Assembly: GCA_028714615.1 (NCBI GenBank)
Contig: JAQTMA010000015.1
Span: 1-34,864, forward strand
Source: Anaerolineaceae bacterium
GTDB taxonomy: Bacteria; Chloroflexota; Anaerolineae; Anaerolineales; Anaerolineaceae
Length of the DNA stretch: 34,864 nt
Direction: 5' to 3'
Shown piece by piece: positions 8,567-17,800 of the stretch (positions are counted from its first letter, which is position 1; each line of letters begins with the position of its first letter). The notes beneath the pieces are model-generated. The model had not been told where the DNA came from. It saw only the letters and a list, made by a program, of their open reading frames with translations, and did no database searches. Position numbers and translations under genes: made by a program.

Positions 8567-9982
8567 ATGGATAAGAACATGTCTAGGAGAATCGCGCTAT
8601 CTCTCGTATTGGTTATGCTGTTGGGTGTTGGCTTGGCCTGCAGCAGTTCGACGTCCAATGATCTTTCTGCTGCTGCGGTCGCGTCAACCAAAGAAGCTGG
8701 TCAGAGCGCTGCAAAGCCTGCAACTACAGCAACACCTCAATCTACCAAGAATGCCGAAACAGTACCCACCACGGTACCAACGGAGCCAGTGCCCACCCAG
8801 GTTCCGACCCTAGCGCCTGAAGCTTTAAAGGTATCGGAAATTCAAGGCTTTGTTCAGGATGATATCCATCTCATCTCGGTCTTTATGGTGGAGAATCCGA
8901 ATCAGGACCAGGCCATTGAAAGATCGGAATACCAGGTGGCTATCTACGATGAAGCCGGTACAGTACTAAAGACAGACAGCGGGTATCTGACCTTGATTTT
9001 GCCAGGCGAAAAGACCGCACTCATCGCCGAGTCCTATCTCGAAAAGGGACAAAAAGCTGCGAAAGTTGAAATTCAGGTAAATTCAGGCGATGCTTCGTCG
9101 CTTGACCTGAATGCCGCTCCATACTCGGTCGACCAAATTAAGTTTCTCCCCGATAACTATTTCCCGAAGGTTACAGGCGTAATTAAGAATGGCCTGAACC
9201 GGAACATCTCGGAAATGCGTGTTGCGGCAGTAGCTTATGACAAGTCTGGCGTGATCATCGGGGGCGGGTATACCTACCTGAGTTTCTTGCCTGCATCAGG
9301 GCAAGCACCCGTGGATATTTCAATGGTGGTGAAAGGCAATCCAGATAAAGTAGAAATCTACCCTGGCCTTTCTGGGCTTTCGGATTTTGAAGAGGCCACG
9401 ATTGGAGATGATGTTGTCCATCTGGTTAGTTATGGTTTCGGTCAGAGCAGTTCGCAAGTAGCAGTAGCGTTCATCGTTGAAAACCCCCAGAGTGGTACTC
9501 CATTGGAAGGAACACAGTACCAGGTAGGTATCTACGATGAAGCTGGCAACGTGCTCGACACTGAGTCGGGATATGTCAATCTTATCTTCCCTGGCGAGAA
9601 ACAGGCAGTTGTTGCAAGTGCGTTCGTACCAGATGGAAAGAAAGCCGTAAAAGTCGATGTTCAAATTAATCCTGGTCGATCCGTAACACACGAGTTGTCG
9701 GCAACTCCCTTTACTACAGACCAGGTGAAATTTACTCCGGGCAGTTATACAGCAAAGGTCACCGGGGTTGTCCAAAATACATTGGACAAGCAGGTGAAGC
9801 AGGTTGAAGTTGTGGCGGTTGCTTACAACGAACAAGGTGAGATTATCGGCGGTGGCTACACCTACCTGGATTTTGTTCCTGCAAACGCGAAATCTGCAGT
9901 TGAGGTTAGTGTAACTGTAACCGGTAAACCCGCCAAAGTTGAACTCTATCCTTCTCTAACCAGTATGTCGGAAATCGAATAG
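8567..9982 (+). CDS. Secreted lipoprotein with a 196-aa tandem duplication (FxLYD-like beta domains)
   Basis: The 471-aa protein opens with a lipoprotein signal peptide: MDKNMSRR, a hydrophobic core, and the lipobox GLAC with Cys at residue 25. A Ser/Thr/Ala/Pro-rich linker (about 26-90) follows, then two near-identical halves. YQVAIYDEAGTVL (from residue 122) recurs as YQVGIYDEAGNVL (from 318), and KVTGVIKN recurs as KVTGVVQN; both pairs are exactly 588 bases apart. Each half holds two beta-sandwich units of the kind seen in FxLYD/DUF3426-like extracellular proteins (IIGGGYTYL, VEIYPGLS). It should be anchored on the outer face of the membrane. Position inside a BREX cluster is unusual for such a protein. 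Base composition is more AT-rich than in brxC, which suggests later insertion. Function is unknown. Confidence 0.75.
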   Translation: MDKNMSRRIALSLVLVMLLGVGLACSSSTSNDLSAAAVASTKEAGQSAAKPATTATPQSTKNAETVPTTVPTEPVPTQVPTLAPEALKVSEIQGFVQDDIHLISVFMVENPNQDQAIERSEYQVAIYDEAGTVLKTDSGYLTLILPGEKTALIAESYLEKGQKAAKVEIQVNSGDASSLDLNAAPYSVDQIKFLPDNYFPKVTGVIKNGLNRNISEMRVAAVAYDKSGVIIGGGYTYLSFLPASGQAPVDISMVVKGNPDKVEIYPGLSGLSDFEEATIGDDVVHLVSYGFGQSSSQVAVAFIVENPQSGTPLEGTQYQVGIYDEAGNVLDTESGYVNLIFPGEKQAVVASAFVPDGKKAVKVDVQINPGRSVTHELSATPFTTDQVKFTPGSYTAKVTGVVQNTLDKQVKQVEVVAVAYNEQGEIIGGGYTYLDFVPANAKSAVEVSVTVTGKPAKVELYPSLTSMSEIE

Positions 9983-10036
9983 ACAAATAATTTGGCGATC
10001 AACTCGATCATTTCAATAAGAAATGAGGCTCCTAAG

Positions 10037-10435
10037 ATGAACGCGTCAGTAGAACATTACGAACCTTTGGAAACCCAGCGAACGGGCAGGAAGCAAAGCT
10101 ATAAACCTCTCTTGTTAACCATCTGCCTATTGTTGATTGTTTTGGTGGGGCTTACAACTTACCAAGCAATCACTAATTTTCAGCAGAATCAAATCGCAGC
10201 CAACCGCGCCGCTTCTTATCAGGAAAGAGTAAAAGCTGCCCAAGCGCTCGCAGATACTCAGCAAACCACCATCCTTGGACTAATGGATGACTACAACAAA
10301 GCAGCTTATAAGAGCAGTTCTGTCGACCGAATTAGCGAACAACAATTAATCGCAGCAGAATACAACCTGGAGGCCTTACAAGTTTTGGCTATTCAAAATA
10401 GCCAGGTGATTCAGTTGCTCTCGAATATGCCTTGA
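10037..10435 (+). CDS. Single-pass membrane protein of unknown function
   Basis: The 132-aa protein has a basic, polar N-terminus, one strong transmembrane helix (residues about 25-42: LLLTICLLLIVLVGLTTY) and a long helical C-terminal part rich in Gln and Ala, likely a coiled coil outside the membrane. The ATG at 10037 has GAGG eight bases upstream; the frame could be read from a TTG at 9992, but without a ribosome site. It follows the lipoprotein gene by 54 bases, with similar composition, so the two probably form one unit at the cell surface. I recognise no family. It may hold or organise the lipoprotein, which is inference. Confidence 0.6.
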   Translation: MNASVEHYEPLETQRTGRKQSYKPLLLTICLLLIVLVGLTTYQAITNFQQNQIAANRAASYQERVKAAQALADTQQTTILGLMDDYNKAAYKSSSVDRISEQQLIAAEYNLEALQVLAIQNSQVIQLLSNMP

Positions 10436-10611
10436 TTCTTTCACTGGCTGCTGGTGAAAATATCCACCTGCAGCCTGGTATGCTGATCGTTTTCATCCAG
10501 GCGCAAGGGTTACATGGCGCCCGGGACGCCACTTCCAGTTGGTTTTATTGGACGGCGATTTCATCATTCATCAAGGATTAATTCGCTGCTAACAAAGAAG
10601 GAGGGGTTGAG

Positions 10612-11052
10612 ATGAGTGACATTGAGGTGGTATCGGATTTGAAGATGATTTCACAAGATTTTATGGAAAGAGGTTTTACCATCTGGGATAATCCCGAATT
10701 CCATGCCAGTTGGCCGCATATCAAACAAAGTGGATATCCTAGTATATATGTCAAGCCATTGATGGGGAATACACTCTTTAAAGCGATTATGACAACTAAG
10801 GCTGACGCAGTGGAATACCCCGAGAAATTTCTTGAATTTGCGAATAGGGCAAATAGCGGGTCTTATATCTGTAGGTTTCATATCACAGAGGATTTCTTTG
10901 ATCCAAAATTAATCGCTAATGGATATTTGCTAGGCGGGTATGATCGTGATATTTTCGACTTTTTTCTTCGTCTATGGGAAGAGGATATGAAGAAATTATC
11001 CCATCTCACCGACCGTTCAAGATTCCTCGTGTCTTTTGAGTCGCACCAATAG
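10612..11052 (+). CDS. 146-aa protein of unknown function
   Basis: The start is secure: AAGGAGG at 10598-10604 precedes the ATG at 10612. The protein is soluble, rich in aromatic residues, with alternating strands and helices (YPSIYVKPL, YICRFHITEDFF, DIFDFFLRLWEEDMKKL). There is a distant resemblance in layout to YbjN-like folds, too weak to name. It ends 8 bases before the methyltransferase gene, so it is probably co-transcribed with it. It is clearly more AT-rich than the 5' part of that gene. A role tied to the neighbouring PglX, for example as an inhibitor or guard, is possible only as speculation. Confidence 0.6.
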   Translation: MSDIEVVSDLKMISQDFMERGFTIWDNPEFHASWPHIKQSGYPSIYVKPLMGNTLFKAIMTTKADAVEYPEKFLEFANRANSGSYICRFHITEDFFDPKLIANGYLLGGYDRDIFDFFLRLWEEDMKKLSHLTDRSRFLVSFESHQ

Positions 11053-11060
11053 CAGTTGCT

Positions 11061-13646
11061 ATGAAAAAACAAAAAACTTCTTCAAACCAGCCCTCCCTCT
11101 TCCATCGCCCCGTCCCGCAGATGCCCGAGGGCTACTATTCATCCGGACCCAACCCCAACCTGCGCCAGTTCGTGGAAGAGCATGCCCATTACTACGACCC
11201 GACCACCGACATCTACGACTGCCCGCCCTTCGACCAGCCCATCACCACCACCAAGGCCACGGCCATCTACAACATGCACACCTACTGGTCGAAGAAGCCG
11301 CATGATGCCATCCAGCAGTACATCCGCCACTATACCCAACCAGGCGACCTGGTGCTGGACCCCTTCTGCGGCTCGGGCGGTACTGCCCTGGCAGCCCTGA
11401 TGGAGGGACGCGCTGCCGTTGCCATCGATCTCTCGCCGGCGGCGACCTTTATCACAAAGAATTATTGCACGCCGGTGGACGTCGAAGAACTCCAGCGGGC
11501 TTTTGAAGAGTTGAAAGCCAAGGTTAAGCCGGAGATGGACTGGCTTTACGAGACCCGTTGCGACCGCTGCGATGGGCGCGCGACGACGGCTTACACGGTT
11601 TATTCGTACGTTTTCGAATGCCCGAAGTGCGGCGAGCACACGCCTTTGTTCGACTGCCCAGAAGTACAGGTAGCTGGAAAAGATGGCAAACCCAAGACGA
11701 TTACAGTATGCCCGCAGTGCCAGGTGCGCAAGGCGGGCGACCCGGAAGACTACGAGATCAGCACGAGGACCAGCAAACGCTTTGACCCGATCCCTGTCCT
11801 GGTGAGCTATCTTTGTGAGGAGGGTTGCAAGCCCCAGCGGGGGGAGCGCCGGCCTAACGACAAAGACCCTAAGAAGCGCGAATACTTTGAGAAGTATGAC
11901 CTAGGCAAACTGCGGGAAATCGAAGAGAAGCCCATTCCTTACTGGTACCCGCCAAACCGCATGATGAACGTAGAGAGTGATACCGAGTCTTGGGGGGATA
12001 AATGGCGATCTGGATCAAGTAGTTTTAGAACGGTTGCACAGCTATTTACAAAGAGGAATTTATGGGCATTAGCACTAATTAAGGATAATAGCAAAACTCA
12101 ATTATTAAGTTCTATATTCGATTTTTCTTTGACTGGTTCTTCATTGCATTGTTCTACAATGGCCACTCATAAAGAAACAGGTGGTGGATTTATGATGGGG
12201 ACATATTATGTTCCTCAGATATCCAAGGAACGGAATGTATGGAATACCTTTTCAAGGAAACTTAAAGAGAATTATCAAGGTTTAGAGACTATTTCTCTTA
12301 AGTCTGTTAACCTTCTTATTTCATCTCAGTCCGCAACAGATTATTCCGAGATAAGCGATGATTCGATAGATTACGTTTTTACTGATCCCCCATACGCAGA
12401 TAAAATCCAATACGGAGAATTGAATTTTGTTTGGGAAGCTTTGCTAGATCTGAATACTAAATGGCAGACAAATGAAATAATTGTCAATCACACGAGGGGG
12501 AAGACAAATGCTATTTGGGCTGATCTACTACATGAAGCTATGTCAGAATGTTATCGTGTACTAAAACCTGGAAGATGGATATCCGTGTGCTACCATGATT
12601 CTAGTGAAGGCACATGGCAACTTTTACAAGACATTATGGCTGAGGTTGGATTTATCTCGGAACAAACAGAAACAACACTATTTATTGATGCAGGACAAAA
12701 ATCTTATAACCAGCTTAATGCTGATAAAGCAACCAAACGCGATCTTGTCATCAATTTCCGCAAGCCGCGGGTAGGCGAGACGGCTGGAAAGCTGATTCTG
12801 ATAGGTGACGAAGATGCAACCACTTTCTTAAATAAAGCACGCGCTATCTTAATCGAAGCATTGGATGCTCATCCGGGGTCGACAACTGACCGGCTGTATG
12901 ACGAGCTGGTATCGCGCATGGTGCGGCGTGGGGAATTCGAACGGCATAACTTCGACGAGCTGCTGCGCAGTGTGGCCGAACCTGTCATCGAGCCGGCGAT
13001 GAAAAACCTGTTCGAGAAAGAAGAGCCCAACCTGTGGGGCACGCATGAGACCGTGCGCTGGTATTTGATTGAATCTGCTGGCCTGGTGGATGAAACCGAA
13101 GCGAAAAAAGAGACCGCCGCCGCTGCGAAGTTAGAAGCGTTCATGCAAACCCAGCTCAAAGCCCATCCCTCCGAACCCGGGGTGCATTACTCCGACCTGT
13201 TCGAGCTGTACCTGCCCATCCAAGACAAACCCCGCCGGCTGCTGGCCGACTGGCTGCCCGAGTTCTTCTTCAAGACCCCGGAAGGTACCTGGCGTCCGCC
13301 TAAAGATGAAGAAGAGCGCCAGCAAAAACTCGGCCTGCGCCTGTCGGGCACCCTGCGCCAGATCAAGCATTTCGTCAATGCCCTGCAAGAAGGCGTGCCG
13401 CCCTCTGAGCGGGATAAACCTGCCAACGCTGCGACACTTGCGGATTGGATCTACCAGTGCCGGCGGGCGGGGTTGTACGAGCTGGGGAATGTGCTCTACG
13501 AGAAAGGCGGGCTGCAGTTTGACGGCTTGAGCGAGGAGTCACGGCTGCAGGTGGAGGAGGATTACCAGATTTGCGTGAAGCGTGGGAAGACGGCACCAGA
13601 GAAACTGCGCAAGTCCAACAGAGCCGTCCAGCTTCCCCTGGAATAA
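11061..13646 (+). CDS. pglX: BREX adenine-specific DNA methyltransferase (PglX type I, Zn-ribbon)
   Basis: This 861-aa protein belongs to the adenine methylases with a zinc ribbon (COG1743/DUF1156 style) used as PglXI in type 3 BREX. The SAM-binding motif DPFCGSGGTALAA begins at D100, preceded by the family text TYWSKKPHDAI. The zinc ribbon follows, with CDRC (167-170), CPKC (187-190) and CPQC (217-220). The catalytic motif DPPY begins at D442 (TDPPYADKIQYGELNFVWE). The C-terminal 250 aa are helical and probably contact partners. The enzyme should mark host DNA so that BREX ignores it. It starts 8 bases after the previous gene. The central third (bases about 11970-12740), including DPPY, is much more AT-rich than both ends, which suggests replacement of the target-recognition region. 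Function is confident, target site unknown. Confidence 0.85.
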   Translation: MKKQKTSSNQPSLFHRPVPQMPEGYYSSGPNPNLRQFVEEHAHYYDPTTDIYDCPPFDQPITTTKATAIYNMHTYWSKKPHDAIQQYIRHYTQPGDLVLDPFCGSGGTALAALMEGRAAVAIDLSPAATFITKNYCTPVDVEELQRAFEELKAKVKPEMDWLYETRCDRCDGRATTAYTVYSYVFECPKCGEHTPLFDCPEVQVAGKDGKPKTITVCPQCQVRKAGDPEDYEISTRTSKRFDPIPVLVSYLCEEGCKPQRGERRPNDKDPKKREYFEKYDLGKLREIEEKPIPYWYPPNRMMNVESDTESWGDKWRSGSSSFRTVAQLFTKRNLWALALIKDNSKTQLLSSIFDFSLTGSSLHCSTMATHKETGGGFMMGTYYVPQISKERNVWNTFSRKLKENYQGLETISLKSVNLLISSQSATDYSEISDDSIDYVFTDPPYADKIQYGELNFVWEALLDLNTKWQTNEIIVNHTRGKTNAIWADLLHEAMSECYRVLKPGRWISVCYHDSSEGTWQLLQDIMAEVGFISEQTETTLFIDAGQKSYNQLNADKATKRDLVINFRKPRVGETAGKLILIGDEDATTFLNKARAILIEALDAHPGSTTDRLYDELVSRMVRRGEFERHNFDELLRSVAEPVIEPAMKNLFEKEEPNLWGTHETVRWYLIESAGLVDETEAKKETAAAAKLEAFMQTQLKAHPSEPGVHYSDLFELYLPIQDKPRRLLADWLPEFFFKTPEGTWRPPKDEEERQQKLGLRLSGTLRQIKHFVNALQEGVPPSERDKPANAATLADWIYQCRRAGLYELGNVLYEKGGLQFDGLSEESRLQVEEDYQICVKRGKTAPEKLRKSNRAVQLPLE
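11970..12740 (+). other. AT-rich mosaic segment inside pglX
   Basis: The gene is GC-rich up to about 11970 and again from about 12740, but AT-rich between. By hand count, bases 11401-11460 hold 37 G or C of 60, while 12061-12120 hold 17 of 60. The frame is intact across both borders. Borders are approximate. Confidence 0.6.
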
Positions 13647-13703
13647 CCATTGTTGATGTTGCCTCTGCAACAATCCACCCTTACCCAATGATGAGAGGAC
13701 AAA

Positions 13704-14795
13704 ATGTGTCTGATTTGCGAACAGAAAGTGAAACGACTGCAAGACCTATCAGACGGCCGCGGGATGCACTCAGACGGTCATCCGCAGTATCTGGTTTGGA
13801 CCGAGTGTACGGCGGGTGATCCATGCGGCGGCGGTAGTACCGTGTCCGCGGGGTTTGATACGCTGGATGAATTCCTGGAGTACCTGACCCTCCTTCCGTA
13901 TGTGTTCGGGGAGGGGCGGTTGGGCTGCCAGGACCTGGCGAATATCCATGAGCGAGTCTCTGGGCTGGTCGCAGCCTACGGCCGCTGCGAGACGCCGGCC
14001 ATGGAGGCGGTCGCGGCTGTTAACGAGGCGCTACGGCAGACGGATATTAAGATTGAGACGATGGGTTCTTTCACCCAGTACTGTTCCAGCCCGGAACCAA
14101 TGTTTGTGACGTTCCGCGAGGACGCCCGCGAAGAGCGCCTGCAACGCGGGGACAGCCAGGGTGATGGCCGGGCGTTCGATGCCGCAGAAGTGGGTTTGTT
14201 TGAGGCCTGGCTCGAAGGTGGTGGTTACCTGTTGGGAGAGTCCTTTAACTTCGACGCAGCCGATGAGTCGAATGAAATGGTGGATGAGATCATTTCCAAT
14301 CTCAATCTCGGCTCCAAGAAGAGCCTGCAATACTGGTTTGCCCATGAAGAATTACCCTGGCGCGTTCGTCTCCACCCGGACCGCTTCTATCAAGGTGTCT
14401 CCGGAAACCATGCGGATGCCTATCTCCGCCAACTATGGAAAAAATTGTCGGAGGGAACGGAAGGCTGGGGTGTTGTAACTCCGCCAACTTTCCAGGTAGC
14501 GAAACACATTCTGGACGTGGGCGTGGAAGCATACATCATCCACTTGCCTCAGCCGAAGGTATCACCAGAAGCGCTGTTTGCAGCCGCTATCTTCTGGACC
14601 GGGAACAGTCAGCCTGAACAGGCGATGCCAGTCTGGCGTTATTTCACCTGGGATTTGGGATCTGATATCACCGGCGTGTTCCCCTATTGCTTTTGCGAGT
14701 GGGATGCGCAGGGCAATCATTTTAACCGTGGGGTGCATAAGGGAAGCAGTGAAGCAGACTTTTTGACAGTCTTGAAAGATTTCTTGAAAGTGTGA
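13704..14795 (+). CDS. 363-aa protein of unknown function between pglX and the helicase
   Basis: The ATG at 13704 is preceded by GAGAGGA at 13693-13699. The N-terminus MCLICEQ carries a CxxC pair, and CTAGDPCGGG follows near residue 35; these could bind a metal, but a full site is not evident. A middle segment (YCSSPEPMFVTFREDAR) and an aromatic C-terminal part (VWRYFTWDLGSDITGVFPYCF) give no family I know. No membrane helix, P-loop or nuclease motif is visible. It lies 57 bases after pglX and 33 bases before the helicase gene, and is nearly as GC-rich as the core, so it may be a long-standing member of the operon. Function cannot be inferred. Confidence 0.6.
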   Translation: MCLICEQKVKRLQDLSDGRGMHSDGHPQYLVWTECTAGDPCGGGSTVSAGFDTLDEFLEYLTLLPYVFGEGRLGCQDLANIHERVSGLVAAYGRCETPAMEAVAAVNEALRQTDIKIETMGSFTQYCSSPEPMFVTFREDAREERLQRGDSQGDGRAFDAAEVGLFEAWLEGGGYLLGESFNFDAADESNEMVDEIISNLNLGSKKSLQYWFAHEELPWRVRLHPDRFYQGVSGNHADAYLRQLWKKLSEGTEGWGVVTPPTFQVAKHILDVGVEAYIIHLPQPKVSPEALFAAAIFWTGNSQPEQAMPVWRYFTWDLGSDITGVFPYCFCEWDAQGNHFNRGVHKGSSEADFLTVLKDFLKV

Positions 14796-14828
14796 TCAGA
14801 TCAGCAGTAGACGGGTGAAAGGGGTCTG

Positions 14829-17800
14829 ATGAAAGTACCTGTCAGTGCATTTCTGAAATATGCTGGAACGAACCCCGACCGATGGGACCAACTCGTCGGT
14901 CGGGAGATCAACCACCCCACTTTTGGCAGTGGGCAGGTCAACTATGTGTTGGTGGAAGGCAGCGACATCTCAATTTACGTCGAATTTGCGAGCGCCTCAG
15001 AAAGCGGACGCCAGCGCTGCTTCGGGACGAAAGGCCTGGTCCCGGTTGAGAATATCGATCTGCCCACCCCGCTGGCCGAGAAAATCGTTGGGCCAGCCGT
15101 CCCTGGATTCCGGAGAATCCGGTATGGGCCAGTTCAAACCCCACTGAATCCGCCAGTTACTACCCCTCTTGAGGCTAGTGATACTTCACACCCAGAACCG
15201 AAGTTCTCTGCCGGAGAAGAAGTATGCTTGAAGTTTGACCGCACCCAGCGCGGCCGGATCATTAAAGCCCGCATCTTCAGCGCAGGGGAATGGAATTATG
15301 AAGTGTATTTTTCCGCGGACGACCAGCGCATCATCCGCGAGACGGAGATTGAGCTTTGGCAGCCTACCATCATCTGGGGCAGCCTTAACGAGCTGTTATG
15401 CGACCTGGCTCTGGTCAAGCTGCGCCAGCCCTTGGGAGATGCGCTCTATGCGCTCTACTCCTCGCGGACCCTGTTTGAGGTTTACCAGTTCAAACCAGCG
15501 CTCAAGTTCCTGGCGAACCCAGAGCAGCGCATGCTGATTGCTGATGAAGTTGGCTTGGGGAAAACGATCGAAGCTGGGATCATCTACCTCGAGTTGCAGG
15601 CGCGGCTGGAACTAGACCGGGTGCTTATCGTCTGCCCATCCAGCCTGCGTCAAAAGTGGCAAGACGAAATGAAAGCCCGTTTCGACGAGGAATTCGTCAT
15701 CCTCGACAGCCAGGGAGCCCGACGCTTCCTGGATCAATTACGGTTGTACGGGGGTGCAGCTCGGCTGCGTGGCATCATTTCACTTGAACTGATCCGCCGG
15801 AAAGATCTGGCAGAAGCCTTCAGTGATGTCCGGTTGGACCTGCTGATCATCGACGAGGCCCACCACTGCCGCAATACGGATACGCTGGCCAATGCAGTCG
15901 CCTCTGTCCTGGCTGAGAATGCGGATGCAGCCTTATTGTTGACGGCCACACCGCTTCAAATGGGCCAAGCAGACCTGTTTAACTTGTTGAACATTCTCTC
16001 CCCGGGTGAGTTCGACAATTTCGACGCTTTCATCGATCGCTTAGAACCGAACCAGTTTATCAACCGGGCTGCACAAATTCTCTCGACAGGAGATTCCACA
16101 GCTGCCGCGGTTGAGCTGCGCAAAGTTGAGACCACCAACCAGAAGCAGCGTTTCCTCGGAAGTCCATATTATCAGGAAGTTCTGCGAATCCTGGATCGAC
16201 CGTATCCCAGCCAACAAAAATTGATCACCGCTCAACGCCGGTTGATCGAGCTGAACACTTTATCGTCTGTTTTCACCCGCACCCGCAAGCGAGATATCCA
16301 GGAGAAGATCCCGATCCGCACTGCCCAGACCCTTCCGGTAACCTTCACGCCGGAGGAGAAACATTACTACAACCAGGTGATCGAAGAGGTACGAGAGGAG
16401 TTTTACCAGTCGCATCGGACTGGTATGGGCAGCGGGTTTGTCACCATCATGAAAGAGCGCCAGGTGGCTTCCTGTATTACCGCTTATATGCGCCGCCAGG
16501 ACAAAGTAGACCCTGAGACCTATGCAGAAGATCTGGCATTCGAGAGTGATTTTGTCAGCGAGGACGAGAAATTCGATGCGGATTCAGATGGAGAGGCATC
16601 TCCAATGGCGGCATTCTTTAACCGGTCGCGTCGAGTACATAAGCTTCAACCCCGGACCCGTAGTGGGTGGCACGATTCGAAATTCGATATATTCTGGACG
16701 GCGTTAAAAAAGGTTTTGGATGAGGACCCCCAAACCAAAGTGTTGGTGTTCTCCTTCTTCCGCGATACGATCGATTACCTGGAGGAAGAGCTTTCGAAAC
16801 GCAAGGTTGATGTTCGAGCAATTCATGGGGGTTATAAAGTCCTCGACCGCTATCAAATCATTGAACAATTCCGTGATAATCCGCAAATCAGAGTGCTGAT
16901 TTCGTCCGATGTGGGTTCCGAGGGTCTCGACTTTCAATTCTGCGATACGCTGTTTAACTATGATCTTCCCTGGAACCCGATGAAAGTGGAACAGCGCATC
17001 GGCCGCATCGACCGCTTCGGGCAGGTATCTGACCGGGTGCGGATTTTCAATCTAGTAATTGAAGACAGCATTGAATCACGCATCCTTTACCGCCTCTACG
17101 AACGCATCGAGCTATTCAAACGCTCCATTGGGGACATTGAAGCGATCTTGGGTGAACAGATTCGTGAGCTAACCCAGGTCGTTTTCAGCAAGCATTTATC
17201 CCCACAAGAAGAAATTAATCGGGCTGACCAGGCGGCCCATAACATCCTAATGCGGAAACAGGAGATGGATGAATTCGAGCAGAAGAAGCTGCAGTTCCTG
17301 GGTCAAGAGGCCATTTTCTCGACCACCGTCGAGAAAACGATCGAATCAGGCCGCTATATTTCGGATGTTGAGATTAAAGCACTAGTAGGAACTTACATTC
17401 AGGCAAAATTTCCCCTCTCCAGAGTGGAGTGGAATGGTCCGGGGGACGAGAGCTTCACGCTGTTTGCGAATGATGACCTGGTGACGGAAGTCAAGGCTTT
17501 TATCTTTCAAAAACGCAAGAACGACCCCTCTTCCCAGCAATTCCTCCAAAAACTTCGCCCTGGCCAGGAAATTCCAATGACTTTCCGCAGCGACCTGGCC
17601 TTCCAGCGTAAGTTGCTTGAGTTCATTACACCGCGCCATCCGTTAGCACAAGCAGCCCTGGAGTATTGGAAAGGAAAATCTGGTGGGATCAAGAGGGCAG
17701 CCTGTATCCGGTTGGATACGAAGACTGTGCCCTCAGGGAGATATTGTTTCTTTATTTTTACGTTCCGATCGGCTGGCATCGATAAAGATACGCGCATCAT

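Noticed and set aside
10444..10466. TTTCAC / GTGAAA hairpin after the membrane protein gene
   Set aside because: Six AT-rich pairs with a nine-base loop and no T-run; too weak for a terminator.
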